Below, in pieces: positions 1-9,017 of a DNA stretch of 52,015 nt. Every line of letters begins with the position of its first letter. The stretch's first letter is position 1. The stretch spans positions 1 through 52,015 of the forward strand of contig CALAXT010000068.1 of NCBI GenBank assembly GCA_937895435.1, in the 5' to 3' direction. The DNA comes from an uncultured Paracoccaceae bacterium. Its GTDB lineage: Bacteria; Pseudomonadota; Alphaproteobacteria; Rhodobacterales; Rhodobacteraceae. The position numbers were made by a program, and so were the translations under genes. Below the pieces are notes generated by a model. That model worked only from the letters and a program-made list of their open reading frames with translations, did not search any database and had not been told where the DNA came from.

Positions 1-572
1 CCCAGAGCAACCGAGGTGGTGCCCATTGCCATTTTGTACTTCACACCCAGACCCATGCTGTCGGACAGGTCGGTGGTGTCGCCGTTGTTGGCCTGCTCAT
101 ACGAAGCTGCCACGGCCAGATCGCCCATTTTGTATTCGTAGCGGAGAACCTGGTCGTCCTGCTTGCCGTCGAAGCCGGAGTGGGTGTCGAAGCCAGCGTG
201 GGTCGAGATTTCGTCGGTCAGGTTGGTGATGAACGAATGCTCAGCCATCGCCCAGTCAAAACCACCATCGGTGTCACCCATGGTCAGCTTGCCGAATGCG
301 CCCGAGATGAACACGGTGCCGGCATCTCCCAGGGGATTCTGGTTTTCTTCGCTGGTCGCGTCCATGTCCAGACGGGTCGAAGCGCCGAATGCCAGGCCGC
401 CGTCGGTTTCAGCTGAACCGCTGAACTTGACGTTGTAGCCCTGGTGGAACTGGGTGCCCGAGCCATCGCGGTTGCTGACGCCGAATTCGGCGGTCAGGCC
501 AACTTTAACTTCAGCAGCAGCTGCACCAGCAAAGCCAACCAGCGCGGTGGTGGCAAGAAGAAACTTTTTCAT
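1..572 (-). CDS. Outer-membrane porin, 5' part only
   Basis: Reading the minus strand from ATG at 570-572 gives about 190 codons without a stop up to the window edge, so the 3' part is missing. The protein begins MKKFLLATTALVGFAGAAAA, a clear Sec signal peptide with an AxA-type cleavage site around residue 20. It continues as glycine- and aspartate-rich alternating beta-strand sequence (for example KFSGSAETDGGLAFGAS and GAFGKLTMGDTDGGFDW) typical of the 16-stranded general porins of Rhodobacter and its relatives. It should form passive diffusion channels in the outer membrane. Codon use is more biased than in the neighbours (many GGC, ACC, CTG and AAC codons), as expected of a very highly expressed gene. 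A GAGGG ribosome-binding site lies 6-7 bases before the start. The leader carries a hairpin followed by a U-rich run (separate entry). Confidence 0.9.
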   Translation of the reverse strand, partial: MKKFLLATTALVGFAGAAAAEVKVGLTAEFGVSNRDGSGTQFHQGYNVKFSGSAETDGGLAFGASTRLDMDATSEENQNPLGDAGTVFISGAFGKLTMGDTDGGFDWAMAEHSFITNLTDEISTHAGFDTHSGFDGKQDDQVLRYEYKMGDLAVAASYEQANNGDTTDLSDSMGLGVKYKMAMGTTSVAL

Positions 573-590
573 CGTTTTCCCTCGTTTTTC

Positions 591-625
591 AAAAAATTAA
601 CCCAACCCAGAACATCCGCGTTGGG
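591..625 (-). promoter_or_regulatory. Hairpin plus U-run in the porin mRNA leader
   Basis: On the minus strand the leader reads a CCCAAC arm (625-620), a 13-base loop, a GUUGGG arm (606-601) and then UUAAUUUUUU (600-591), ending about 20 bases before the porin start codon. The geometry resembles an intrinsic terminator placed inside the untranslated leader. It could instead act as a 5' stabilising hairpin for an abundant porin mRNA. The sequence shows the structure; its role is inferred. Confidence 0.4.
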
Positions 626-677
626 AGCCCTTACGTTTTTGCGCCGGGGCGGCGTAAAAGCAACATTGGAGAGCGCA

Positions 678-701
678 ACACTGTGAAAGAGCCCACAGTG
701 T
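678..701. repeat. 8-bp perfect inverted repeat between porin and DUF3576 genes
   Basis: ACACTGTG at 678-685 and CACAGTGT at 694-701 are exact reverse complements separated by 8 bases. They sit in the 264-bp gap between the divergent porin and DUF3576 genes. The size and symmetry suit a dimeric regulator operator, probably for the porin promoter. A second weaker stem (TTTTGCGCC/GGCGTAAAA, around 637-659, one G-U pair) lies between this and the porin start. No other feature was recognised in this gap. Confidence 0.35.
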
Positions 702-836
702 GATGCAGGTTTGCAACAGTGCAGGGCGCAGACTGTATTGGGGCAGCATACAAAGCGGCACGGTGGGGCGCGGGAAGCCCCTTGTTCGACGCGTTTGGCT
801 GGGATAGGCATTTAACAGGAAATTTCGGGAGGTTGC

Positions 837-1337
837 ATGAACCCGCACCGCGGCACGCACGCCATCATCACCTGCGCCTTGATTGCAACGCTTGCAGGGT
901 GTTCATCAGGGCCCTTTGCCAAACGCTCGGTCAGTGAAAACCGCGCCGCCGCGCAGGCCCAACGCGCCGCTGATGGCGAAACGGCGCGCACGCAATCATC
1001 GTTTTGGGATTTGTTCCGCAATGCCGACAATCCCAATGTAACGGTTACGGTCAACAAATATATCTGGCAGGCATCGCTGGAAGTGTTGGATTTTCTGCCG
1101 ATTGAAACGGTTGATCCGTTCACGGGCGTTATTGCCACGGGCTATGGCGTGCCACCCGGCGGGGGGCAAGGTTATCGCGCAACGGTTTTGGTACAAGACC
1201 CGGCGCTAGATGCGCGATCTTTGAAACTGTCGCTGCAGACCCGCAATGGCACTGTGAGTGCGCAGACACTGCGTACGGTCGAAGAGGCGATCTTGACGCG
1301 GGCGCGACAGTTGCGCGTGGCTGCAAGCCAGCTGTAA
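837..1337 (+). CDS. DUF3576 domain lipoprotein
   Basis: The 166-residue protein starts after a good GGGAGG ribosome-binding site. Its N-terminus is a short hydrophobic signal ending in LAGC (Cys22), a standard lipobox, so it should be lipidated and anchored in the envelope. The rest matches the DUF3576 family of alphaproteobacteria: a tryptophan-containing segment (KYIWQASLEVLDFLPI), then ETVDPFTGVIATGY and a C-terminal region ending in conserved RARQLR. The family has no established function; close homologues are small envelope lipoproteins. It stands alone between the divergent porin and the convergent trxA and ends near a GC hairpin that probably terminates it. Confidence 0.85.
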   Translation: MNPHRGTHAIITCALIATLAGCSSGPFAKRSVSENRAAAQAQRAADGETARTQSSFWDLFRNADNPNVTVTVNKYIWQASLEVLDFLPIETVDPFTGVIATGYGVPPGGGQGYRATVLVQDPALDARSLKLSLQTRNGTVSAQTLRTVEEAILTRARQLRVAASQL

Positions 1338-1369
1338 TTTTTTTTATGCTTTGTTTATCGCGGTGAGAC

Positions 1370-1407
1370 CGGGGGCTGCCTGCCCCCGGACCCCCGGGGA
1401 TATTTTT
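1370..1407. terminator. GC hairpin and CCCCGGGG-ATATTTTT motif
   Basis: CGGGGGC at 1370-1376 pairs with GCCCCCG at 1382-1388 around a 5-base loop. It is followed by a CCCCGGGG palindrome and ATATTTTT, between the convergent DUF3576 and trxA genes. From memory, a GC-rich hairpin followed by GGGGATATTT-type sequence recurs at 3' gene ends in many Rhodobacterales genomes. Here it fits as the terminator of the DUF3576 gene. Confidence 0.6.
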
Positions 1408-1429
1408 CAACGAAAGAGTGGCCAAAAAT

Positions 1430-1750
1430 TCAGAGGGCGCTTTCGATCCAAGAGGCCAATGCGGCCTTGGGCGCGGCACCCACTTTGTTTGAGACGATTT
1501 GACCATTTTTGTAGAGGAAAAGGGCCGGGATACCACGCACACCGACGGCAGCCGGGCTGGCAGGGTTATCATCGACGTTGATTTTTACAATTTTGACGCG
1601 GCCTGCATATTGGGTGGCCAGCTCTTCCAGAGCGGGGCCGATCTGTTTGCAAGGGCCGCACCATTCGGCCCAAAAGTCGACGACAACGGGGATATCAGAT
1701 TGGGTGACTTCGGCATCAAAACTGGCGTCGGTGACTGCGATGGTGGACAT
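1430..1750 (-). CDS. trxA: Thioredoxin 1
   Basis: The protein has 106 residues, the usual length for thioredoxin. It carries the redox motif WAEWCGPCK (Cys31 and Cys34), the cis-proline segment [12 protein letters not shown], and the typical VDDNPASP loop. It reduces cytoplasmic disulfides using electrons from thioredoxin reductase. The ATG at 1748-1750 was chosen because AGGAG lies 8 bases upstream; longer in-frame extensions have no such site and run into sequence unlike the family. It lies 43 bp downstream of addA and probably shares its transcript. This addA-trxA arrangement is, as far as I recall, common in Rhodobacterales. Confidence 0.97.
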   Translation of the reverse strand: MSTIAVTDASFDAEVTQSDIPVVVDFWAEWCGPCKQIGPALEELATQYAGRVKIVKINVDDNPASPAAVGVRGIPALFLYKNGQIVSNKVGAAPKAALASWIESAL

Positions 1751-1793
1751 GGGGGGCACTCCTGCGGTGGTCGGGATTTGTGTTGGCGTGACC

Positions 1794-4700
1794 CTATGAG
1801 GCTGGGGGAGCAGCGTCAAGAGAACGACGTTCGCCTGCGGCGTTTTGCAGGGCATCCATGATACTGAGGCTGGGCAAGGCCATGAGCTGGGCGGTGCGGG
1901 TCCAAAGGATGGCGGTGTCGATCCGCTTGGTGGGATAGATACAGCTTAGCGCTGCATGATAGGCCCCCATTTGGCGCAGAAATCCCACCGGTACATCTTG
2001 GGGCGTGGCCGGGGTTTGGGTGTTTGATTTAAAGTCGATGGCCAGCACATAATCTGGAAAAATCAGGAGCCGATCGATTGTGCCGCGCAACATTTGGCCA
2101 GCAAAGAGCGGAAGATGGGCGGAAAGGTCCACCTCGGACAGGGCGGTTGTGGTGGGTGTGGGCCGCAAAAGTGGCATGAGGTTTGGCGCTGTCAGTAGGG
2201 CGCGGGCTTGTTCTAAAAAATCAGCAATATCCGCCGGGGTGAGAAGCGCGGCCGTATCTGGGCTGGAGGGGGCTGATCTGAGCAGCTGATGGGCAATATC
2301 GGGCCAATGGCCTTCGGGCCAATTGGGGAGATGTTCCAACAAGCGGTGCAGATAGGTGCCCCGCAACAACGCGGCGCCCTGATCGGTGGCGGTATGTTCT
2401 GGGTTGTGGCCCGTGACGCGGGCCACAGGGGTGAGCGTTTTGGCACCACCAAGGTCTGAGGGCGAGAGTGGCTGGGCTGTGCGCGGCGGCCGTGCAGCAG
2501 GGCTAAAGAGCCAGGTGGGTAAGACTGGGCTTTCGTGCGGTGTATTTTCTTTGGGATCGGGGCAAGGAACCGCTGCAAGATCAGGTTCGGGCCATTGACC
2601 ATGGACCATGCGCACCACCGGGCCTTCGGGACTTTGGAGTTGGGTTTTGGGCAGGGCGCAGCGATCAATGCCTTGGGCCACCAGATCATACCAGCAGCGG
2701 CCCTCACCTTGGGGGCCGGTATCCCCCGCAGCGCAGATGATGGCCCAAGTTTTTGCGCGCGTCAGAGCCACATAAAGCAGCCGCATGTCTTCGGCATCAG
2801 CGCGGGCCCGCAGCGTGTCTTGGGCGGATTGCAGCGCGGCGGGCGTTTGTGCGCTGGGCATCGACCACGCGACCTGGCCGCTTTCTAATGTCATGAGATC
2901 AGGGTTGGATTTTGCCTTGCGTTGCGCGGTATCGGGTAAGATCACCAACGGCGCCTCAAGCCCTTTGGCACCGTGCACGGTCATCACACGGATCAGCCCG
3001 CCATTGGCATCGATTTGGCGTTTGATTTGCAATTCATCGCTGGCCAACCAGCCAAGAAAGCCTGTGAGGCTGGGCACAGCGCTGCGTTCATAAGCCATGG
3101 CTTGCGCCAAAAGCGCATCAATACCCTCTTCGACCTCGGCGCCCAGCCGGGCACGCAAGCGGGCGCGTCCGCGGTGGCGGGTCAGCAGGCGTTCGATCAG
3201 CTCATAGGGTCGCAGGAAATCGGCACGATCACGCAGATCTTGCAACAGTTGCAAGGTTTCGGGCGGGCATGGCGCGTGGTGGCGCAAGGCCTCCCACAGG
3301 TATTGCCCGGCTGGACGGGGCTGAGCGAGAGCGTAAAGCTGCGCCTCGGACCACCCCAGAAGCGGCGAGCGCAGGGCTGCGGCCAGAGACAGGTCATCCT
3401 CGGGCGTGGCCAAAAACGACAAAACCGCCTGAATATCGCGCACAGCAAGCTCAGCCCCGACCTTTAGTCGGTCGGCGCCGGCAATGGGCAGGCCTTGTTG
3501 TTTGCAGGCGCGAATGATCTCGGCAAAGATGTCAGAACGGCGGCGCACCAAGATCAGCACATCCCCGGCGGTGAACCTGCGAACACTGCCCTCGTTATTG
3601 TCCAAGGCCTTATCGTCTGGGATCCATGTTGGCTGATCAATCAGTTGACGGATTTGCGCAGCAATTTGGCGGGCCAAACGGGCGGCGGGGTGTTCATCAT
3701 GCACGATATCAACTGGGTCATACCAGGCGCCATCTTCGGGCTTGGGGCTGGGCGCACAGACGGGCCACAGATCAACCCGGCCGGGCAGATCAGGTTTGCG
3801 GCTTTCATGGTGGACCCTGCCGCCAAGCCCCTGCCCAGCCTCAGACGCAAAGGTGGCATCAACCAATCCCAAAATGGCCTGAGAGGAGCGAAAAGAATAT
3901 TCCAGCCGCCGATCGGCCAGATCTTGACCAACCCCACGCAATTGCTGACCAAAGGCCTGTTGCATTCGGTCGAATGCATCAAGGTCTGCGCCTTGGAACG
4001 AATAGATTGATTGTTTTTTATCACCAACAACAAAAATCGTGCGCGGGTCTTCGCGGGCAGAAACACCAGCCGAAAATTCTTGGGCCAGTGCGGCAATGAC
4101 CGCCCATTGATCAGGGCTGGTGTCTTGCGCCTCATCCAACAAAATATGATCAATGCCGCCATCCAGCCGGAACAGCACCCATTGCGCCACAGATGGATCG
4201 GTCAGCAATGCCCGCGCATTCAATATAAGATCATCAAAATCAAGCCACCCACGCGCTGATTTTGCCGCGTTATATTTCGGCAAAAATGCCCCAGCAAAGC
4301 GATGCAAGCACAGAGTTTTATCAACAGCCGCCAGTGCCACTCGGTGGATGCGAGCATCGGCTATGCGGGTCATCAGCGCCTCTAGCACGGGCATGTGCTC
4401 GGCCAATTCGGCGCGTTTTGCCTTGGTGGGCACTTTTCCAATTTTGGCGCCAAAGGGCGTAGCGGCCGTGTCTTTGAACAACAAAGCATCTTCCAGCACC
4501 CGCAATGCCGCCAAATCACCCTGCCAGGGTAAACACTGCAAGAGACTTTGCGCCAACGCCTGATCCGTCACCCCACCAGTTTGCAAGGCAGGGATCAAAT
4601 TGCCAAAAAGCGCAGGCTCCTGCCCCGTAAAAACCTCACGCAGCAAGGTGAGCATGTCCATATGGGGGGGCAAATCAAACATGGCGCACGCACTGGCTTG

Positions 4701-5339
4701 ATCCAGCGGTTGGGAAAAGCGGCTGCGGTGTTTGCAAATATCGGCAGTAAGCGACAGAAAATCTTGATCGGTCAGATAGCGCGCCACATCGGCAACCAGA
4801 CCCGCATCAGGGCCATCGGCCATGGCATCGACAATCTCGCTTTGTAAAATTTTGGCAGCGCGTTCATCCATTTCAGAAAATTGCGGGCTGACACCAGCCT
4901 CAAGCGGAAAGCGGCGCAGCAGGCTTGCGCAGAACGAATGGATGGTTTGAATTTTCAGACCACCCGGCGCTTCGATTGCCCGCGCAAACAGGCGACGGGC
5001 AGCAGCCAATTGCACGGCGGTTATCGCGCCCTCAATCCCCAGATCAGACACCGCTTTTCGCAATTTCTGTTCGGGCAGCATCGCCCATTCGCCCAATCGA
5101 GCAAACAGGCGGTTCTGCATCTCGGATGCGGCAGCTTTGGTATAGGTTAGGCATAAGATACGCTGTGGCTGTAGCCCGCCCAGCAAAAGCCGCGCAACAC
5201 GGTCGGTCAAAACACGGGTTTTGCCAGACCCGGCATTGGCCGATAGCCAGGTAGAATTGGCAGGATCGGCGGCATCAACCTGCGCTTGGCTGGCGGGATC
5301 GCGCCGATTGGCATCGCTGGGGGGGGGGACATTTGTCAT
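1794..5339 (-). CDS. addA: AddA, helicase-nuclease subunit for double-strand break repair
   Basis: The 1181-residue protein is a UvrD-type SF1A helicase fused to a RecB-like nuclease, the large subunit of AddAB, which resects double-strand breaks for RecA. Visible motifs are Walker [10 protein letters not shown] (residues 33-41), a Walker B-like LLDEAQDT, motif [19 protein letters not shown], motif [16 protein letters not shown] and motif [13 protein letters not shown]. The nuclease DxK motif is in AIDFKSN (about 1100-1106), followed by FLRQMGAYH, which corresponds to the conserved Q/Y helix. Its ATG overlaps the addB stop by 4 bases (ATGA), so the two subunits are translationally coupled. 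Length and domain order are normal for alphaproteobacterial AddA. Confidence 0.97.
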   Translation of the reverse strand: MTNVPPPSDANRRDPASQAQVDAADPANSTWLSANAGSGKTRVLTDRVARLLLGGLQPQRILCLTYTKAAASEMQNRLFARLGEWAMLPEQKLRKAVSDLGIEGAITAVQLAAARRLFARAIEAPGGLKIQTIHSFCASLLRRFPLEAGVSPQFSEMDERAAKILQSEIVDAMADGPDAGLVADVARYLTDQDFLSLTADICKHRSRFSQPLDQASACAMFDLPPHMDMLTLLREVFTGQEPALFGNLIPALQTGGVTDQALAQSLLQCLPWQGDLAALRVLEDALLFKDTAATPFGAKIGKVPTKAKRAELAEHMPVLEALMTRIADARIHRVALAAVDKTLCLHRFAGAFLPKYNAAKSARGWLDFDDLILNARALLTDPSVAQWVLFRLDGGIDHILLDEAQDTSPDQWAVIAALAQEFSAGVSAREDPRTIFVVGDKKQSIYSFQGADLDAFDRMQQAFGQQLRGVGQDLADRRLEYSFRSSQAILGLVDATFASEAGQGLGGRVHHESRKPDLPGRVDLWPVCAPSPKPEDGAWYDPVDIVHDEHPAARLARQIAAQIRQLIDQPTWIPDDKALDNNEGSVRRFTAGDVLILVRRRSDIFAEIIRACKQQGLPIAGADRLKVGAELAVRDIQAVLSFLATPEDDLSLAAALRSPLLGWSEAQLYALAQPRPAGQYLWEALRHHAPCPPETLQLLQDLRDRADFLRPYELIERLLTRHRGRARLRARLGAEVEEGIDALLAQAMAYERSAVPSLTGFLGWLASDELQIKRQIDANGGLIRVMTVHGAKGLEAPLVILPDTAQRKAKSNPDLMTLESGQVAWSMPSAQTPAALQSAQDTLRARADAEDMRLLYVALTRAKTWAIICAAGDTGPQGEGRCWYDLVAQGIDRCALPKTQLQSPEGPVVRMVHGQWPEPDLAAVPCPDPKENTPHESPVLPTWLFSPAARPPRTAQPLSPSDLGGAKTLTPVARVTGHNPEHTATDQGAALLRGTYLHRLLEHLPNWPEGHWPDIAHQLLRSAPSSPDTAALLTPADIADFLEQARALLTAPNLMPLLRPTPTTTALSEVDLSAHLPLFAGQMLRGTIDRLLIFPDYVLAIDFKSNTQTPATPQDVPVGFLRQMGAYHAALSCIYPTKRIDTAILWTRTAQLMALPSLSIMDALQNAAGERRSLDAAPPAS

Positions 5340-8311
5340 GGCAGTGTTTCACGCGGATCAGGGATAGAGATAGGCACGGCTGGCGCGCTGATATCCCACT
5401 CACCAAAGCGCGACAGGTGATCATAGTCGCTGGCGAATTTTACACCGTGCATGGCGCGGCGTGCGGCATAGCCTTGATTGGGACGCAGATAATTTTCAAT
5501 CAGCTGCACCAACTCAGCCCAAAGTGCGGTCAGCTGCGCAGGCGTCAGATCAGTTTCGACCTGTTTGGGTGGGCTGCCCAGCCCCACATAGGTGATCCGC
5601 GCCGCCTCAACCGGGCCCAGCGCTGCAAACCCGCCCCGCTCAGCCATCGCCGCTTGCAAAAGCAGCTGTTTGTCAAAACCGGCCTGCTGCTTTTCACTGG
5701 GGGGCGCACCCGTTTTGTAATCAAGGATCTGCACCCGACCATCAGGTAGTAAATCAACCCGGTCAGGCCGCGCCGAAAGCCGAAAGGCTGGGGTGCCCAA
5801 ATCGACCGAACCTGTTTTCTCAATCAAAACTGGTTGGCCTGGGCGTGATGCCTCGGCGGCCAAAAACCAATCAGCCACACGTGCCAATCGCGCATGCCAC
5901 AGATGACGCGCAGCCGGCCAAGGCACATCGGCCGCCAAAACATCGGCTGCCACACCCAGCAAATGCGCACGCATCGCGGTGGGCTGGCCCTTCAACGTGG
6001 CGGTCTGTGGATCACGCAAAAACCGTTCAAGTATTTCATGCAGCGTCGTGCCACGCTCGCGCAAATCAGGGGGGCGATGCAACGGGTCAAGCGGTTTCAG
6101 CCGCAAGATATGGCGGGCATAAATAGAATACGGATCGCGGATCAGTTTACTGATCTGCGTTACAAAAAGTTCGCGCGGGCGGGCCGCGACAGGGGGGCAA
6201 GGTGCAGGGCGCGGTGCGGGCGGCACCGGCGCATCGGTGGTATCCAGCGCCTCAGCCCAAGCCAGATATTTTGCGGCCCGCGCACGCATCTGCGCCAAGG
6301 CCCCATCACCACCCTGCGCAGGCAGGCCCTGCAACAAATTTGTCAATCGGTTCAACCAGCGCGCGGCAACCGTCTCGGCCTCGGTGCTGCGCAGCGCACG
6401 GCTCAGCACAACCCGGCGCGCGGCAATCGCCTGTTGGAAATCATGGGCAGACAGCCCAATTTGACGTTCAGGCAGCAACAGCCCGGCTGCATGGCGCAAA
6501 CTGCGATTCAACCACGGGTCGGGTGAGGGGGTTGCCGGCCATGTGCCCTCGGTCAAGCCGGCCAAAATTACCAGATCAACCCCGCCCTCGCGCGCCTCAC
6601 GCGGGCCAAGGATCATTATTTTTCGATGGGCTTGCACGGTTTCACGCACCTGTGCCCGCGCCAAAAGCGCACCCAAAAGATCAGCGTAATCTTGTGCTGA
6701 CATCTGTCCACCATGCGCCGCTTCGGCCAACAGATCGGTCACCACATGTTGGGCCTCAACCCCAGCGGGGCCTTGCCAAAGGGTGCCTGGCCAATCCCCA
6801 CCGGGGCCTGTGGCCAATGTCTCAACCAACACCAGATGGCGGGTTGCGTGATCGGCCAAGGGCCGCAGCGCGCCATCTGTCAGATCAGAGATCAGGCCGG
6901 CGATCCATATGGCCCAATCCAACGCATCGGGATCAGGCAGCGTGCCTGCCCAATGCAGCAAATCTTGGGCCAGAGGAAACTGTGGGCCATGACGGCGCAG
7001 GCGCAGCTCTAATTCCCGGCTCCAACGCAGATGCGCGCCCCGCGCAGCACCGCTGGCCGTCAGCGGGTGTTTAAGCAGCGCCAATAACCCCTCGGCCGTC
7101 AGTCGCCCACAAAATAACGCCGCCGTCTGACGCAACAGCCGCCCCGGTGCCGATAAGGCCAGGGGGCGACCCGCACTGTCATCGGGCAAAATATCCCAGC
7201 GGTCCAGCGCGGCGGTGACTTGGCGGGCCAATTCACGATCAGGCGTGATCAGCGCGGCGGTCTGATCTGTCTCGGCCGCCTCTCGCAAGCAAAGCGCCAC
7301 CGCCAAAGCCTCTGCCCGCGGAGAAGGCGCCTCTAACAACGTCATCTGCGCAGTGGCCGCGGCCAGATCCGGCAAGTGCGGGCCATCCGTCATCCATTGA
7401 TCCGTTACCGGTGCGGGCCGCAGCGCCAACGAAACCAGCGCATTGCGCCCACGCAATGACGCAGGCAAGGCAACCCAAGGCATGACATCGCTGGCCTCAA
7501 GCCCCAACCGCTGCATCAGTGCGTGAAACCGAAACTGCGGATGATCATCCCCACTGAGCGCATCGCCCAAATGATCCCAGACCGCCTGCGGCATTTCAAA
7601 ATCAAAGCCCGGCAGCACAAGCGCACCTTGGGGCAAACGGGCAACGGCCTCCATCAACAGCGCCGTGGTGCCCCGTGACCCGGTTGACCCCGCAATGATC
7701 ACCGGACCCTTGGGCGGGGTCTCTTGCCAGCGGGCAATCAGCTGCAAGGTCGCGTGACGCTGGCGGCCAAGCGCGTCGGGTGCAGCCTCAGCCCCCAAAA
7801 AACCACCCACCAATTCAATAAACCGCAAGCTGCGCCGCCAGTGATCAGAGTGGTTGGCCAAATCCAAGCCTTCCAACGCCGACAATGGCACGCCTTCATC
7901 TTGCATTTCATCAAGCAGGGCGGCCAAACTATCGGCCAAATCAAATGTGGCCGCGCGCGGTGCCAGATCGGCGGCCACATCCAAAAGCCGCGCCACCATC
8001 TGCCCCAGCTCTAAACGCCGACGCAGGGCAGGAACAGCAGCGGGGATGCCCGGCATCGGCCAATCATCGGCCAAATCCCCCAGCAAACGGATACGCGGCA
8101 ACAGCACCCCCTGCCCTGGGCCAATTCCTTGGGCAAGCGCTTGCGTCAGCTGTTGGGCCATGCGGCGGGTCGTGACAAAGATGTTTGCTTGTGCGGCAGC
8201 CTCGGGTGGGGCGCCTGTCAGGCGCGCCCAAAAACCCTGCGCCAGTTCCTGCGCGAAATCAGCGCCAGGCGGCAGGGCAAAAACACGCGGACAAGTGTCA
8301 TGTTCAAACAT
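5336..8311 (-). CDS. addB: AddB, second subunit of the AddAB helicase-nuclease
   Basis: The 991-residue protein is the alphaproteobacterial form of AddB, the inactivated-helicase-like subunit that contributes the second nuclease and Chi recognition. The C-terminus carries a RecB-type nuclease signature: RPDRVDLLPDGRVQILDYKT with the catalytic D and K near residues 864-866, followed by a KQLLLQAAMAE helix. The N-terminal half has only degenerate helicase features (GSTGSRGTTALLMEA), as expected. The ATG at 8309-8311 overlaps the end of the murU-like gene by 8 bases (ATGTTTGA). A longer reading to 8413 lies wholly inside that upstream gene and was rejected. It sits directly upstream of addA in one operon. 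Confidence 0.95.
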   Translation of the reverse strand: MFEHDTCPRVFALPPGADFAQELAQGFWARLTGAPPEAAAQANIFVTTRRMAQQLTQALAQGIGPGQGVLLPRIRLLGDLADDWPMPGIPAAVPALRRRLELGQMVARLLDVAADLAPRAATFDLADSLAALLDEMQDEGVPLSALEGLDLANHSDHWRRSLRFIELVGGFLGAEAAPDALGRQRHATLQLIARWQETPPKGPVIIAGSTGSRGTTALLMEAVARLPQGALVLPGFDFEMPQAVWDHLGDALSGDDHPQFRFHALMQRLGLEASDVMPWVALPASLRGRNALVSLALRPAPVTDQWMTDGPHLPDLAAATAQMTLLEAPSPRAEALAVALCLREAAETDQTAALITPDRELARQVTAALDRWDILPDDSAGRPLALSAPGRLLRQTAALFCGRLTAEGLLALLKHPLTASGAARGAHLRWSRELELRLRRHGPQFPLAQDLLHWAGTLPDPDALDWAIWIAGLISDLTDGALRPLADHATRHLVLVETLATGPGGDWPGTLWQGPAGVEAQHVVTDLLAEAAHGGQMSAQDYADLLGALLARAQVRETVQAHRKIMILGPREAREGGVDLVILAGLTEGTWPATPSPDPWLNRSLRHAAGLLLPERQIGLSAHDFQQAIAARRVVLSRALRSTEAETVAARWLNRLTNLLQGLPAQGGDGALAQMRARAAKYLAWAEALDTTDAPVPPAPRPAPCPPVAARPRELFVTQISKLIRDPYSIYARHILRLKPLDPLHRPPDLRERGTTLHEILERFLRDPQTATLKGQPTAMRAHLLGVAADVLAADVPWPAARHLWHARLARVADWFLAAEASRPGQPVLIEKTGSVDLGTPAFRLSARPDRVDLLPDGRVQILDYKTGAPPSEKQQAGFDKQLLLQAAMAERGGFAALGPVEAARITYVGLGSPPKQVETDLTPAQLTALWAELVQLIENYLRPNQGYAARRAMHGVKFASDYDHLSRFGEWDISAPAVPISIPDPRETLP

Positions 8312-9017
8312 CGGACACGGCCGGCGAAATTGTTTCGGCCAACATCGCTTCGGCCAGCGCGATGCTTTCAGCTTGACCAACATCGCACCAAAGCCCCGGA
8401 TAAAGCACACCAAAAACCCGGCCGCGTGCCATCGCGCTATCCCACAAAACGTTCAGCGAGAACGCTGGTTGATCAACTGCCGCAAGCCCATCAGTGCACA
8501 GGATCTGTGCCCCAAGATAGACCATCGCCCCCCCCCGGCTGATCTGCCCATCGGCCAACAGCGTGAAATCCCCCGAACCCTTGTGCCCGCGCGCTCGATC
8601 AGCCGGGGCCAGCAAAAGCAACGCATCCATCGCCCCCGGCCGCCAGGCCGCACGCAAGATTTCCAGCGGGTTGACGCCCGCCCAGACCGCATCAGTGTTT
8701 AGCGTGAAAACAGGCCCATCCCCCAACAGCGGCAAAGCATGTTTCAGCCCGCCACCCGTTTCCAGCACCAGGGGCGCCTCATGCGACAGCGCCACATCGC
8801 ACCGCAGCGCCAGATGCTGCGCCAGCATGGGGGCCAAATAATGGAGGTTCACCACTTTGCCCGCCACCCCGGCCCCATCCGCCAAATCCAGCGCATGATC
8901 AATCAGCGCACGCCCCGCCACTTTGATCAATGGCTTTGGGCAATGCGCGGTCAGCGCCCCCATCCGCGTGCCAAACCCAGCCGCAAACAGCATGATTACT
9001 TTGGGGAAGTCAGACAT
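8304..9017 (-). CDS. murU: Sugar-phosphate nucleotidyltransferase, MurU-like
   Basis: The 237-residue protein belongs to the NTP-transferase family. The signature is at the N-terminus: LFAAGFGTRMGALTAHCPKP, with the G-x-G-T-R-M loop for nucleotide phosphates and the PKP lysine. A VFTLNTDAVW segment corresponds to the metal-binding aspartate. It overlaps the upstream kinase gene by 22 bp and is followed by addB with an 8-bp overlap. Next to an AmgK-like kinase it is best read as MurU, which converts MurNAc-1-phosphate to UDP-MurNAc in the peptidoglycan recycling route that bypasses de novo synthesis. The substrate is inferred from that pairing; a mannose-1-phosphate type specificity cannot be excluded from sequence alone. 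Confidence 0.8.
   Translation of the reverse strand: MSDFPKVIMLFAAGFGTRMGALTAHCPKPLIKVAGRALIDHALDLADGAGVAGKVVNLHYLAPMLAQHLALRCDVALSHEAPLVLETGGGLKHALPLLGDGPVFTLNTDAVWAGVNPLEILRAAWRPGAMDALLLLAPADRARGHKGSGDFTLLADGQISRGGAMVYLGAQILCTDGLAAVDQPAFSLNVLWDSAMARGRVFGVLYPGLWCDVGQAESIALAEAMLAETISPAVSDV

Noticed and set aside
5894-8702. Several long plus-strand ORFs opposite addB and murU (up to 290 codons)
   Set aside because: They lie antisense to well-supported genes, are rich in Arg, Pro, His and Gln without family motifs, and reflect strong GC3 bias on the coding strand.
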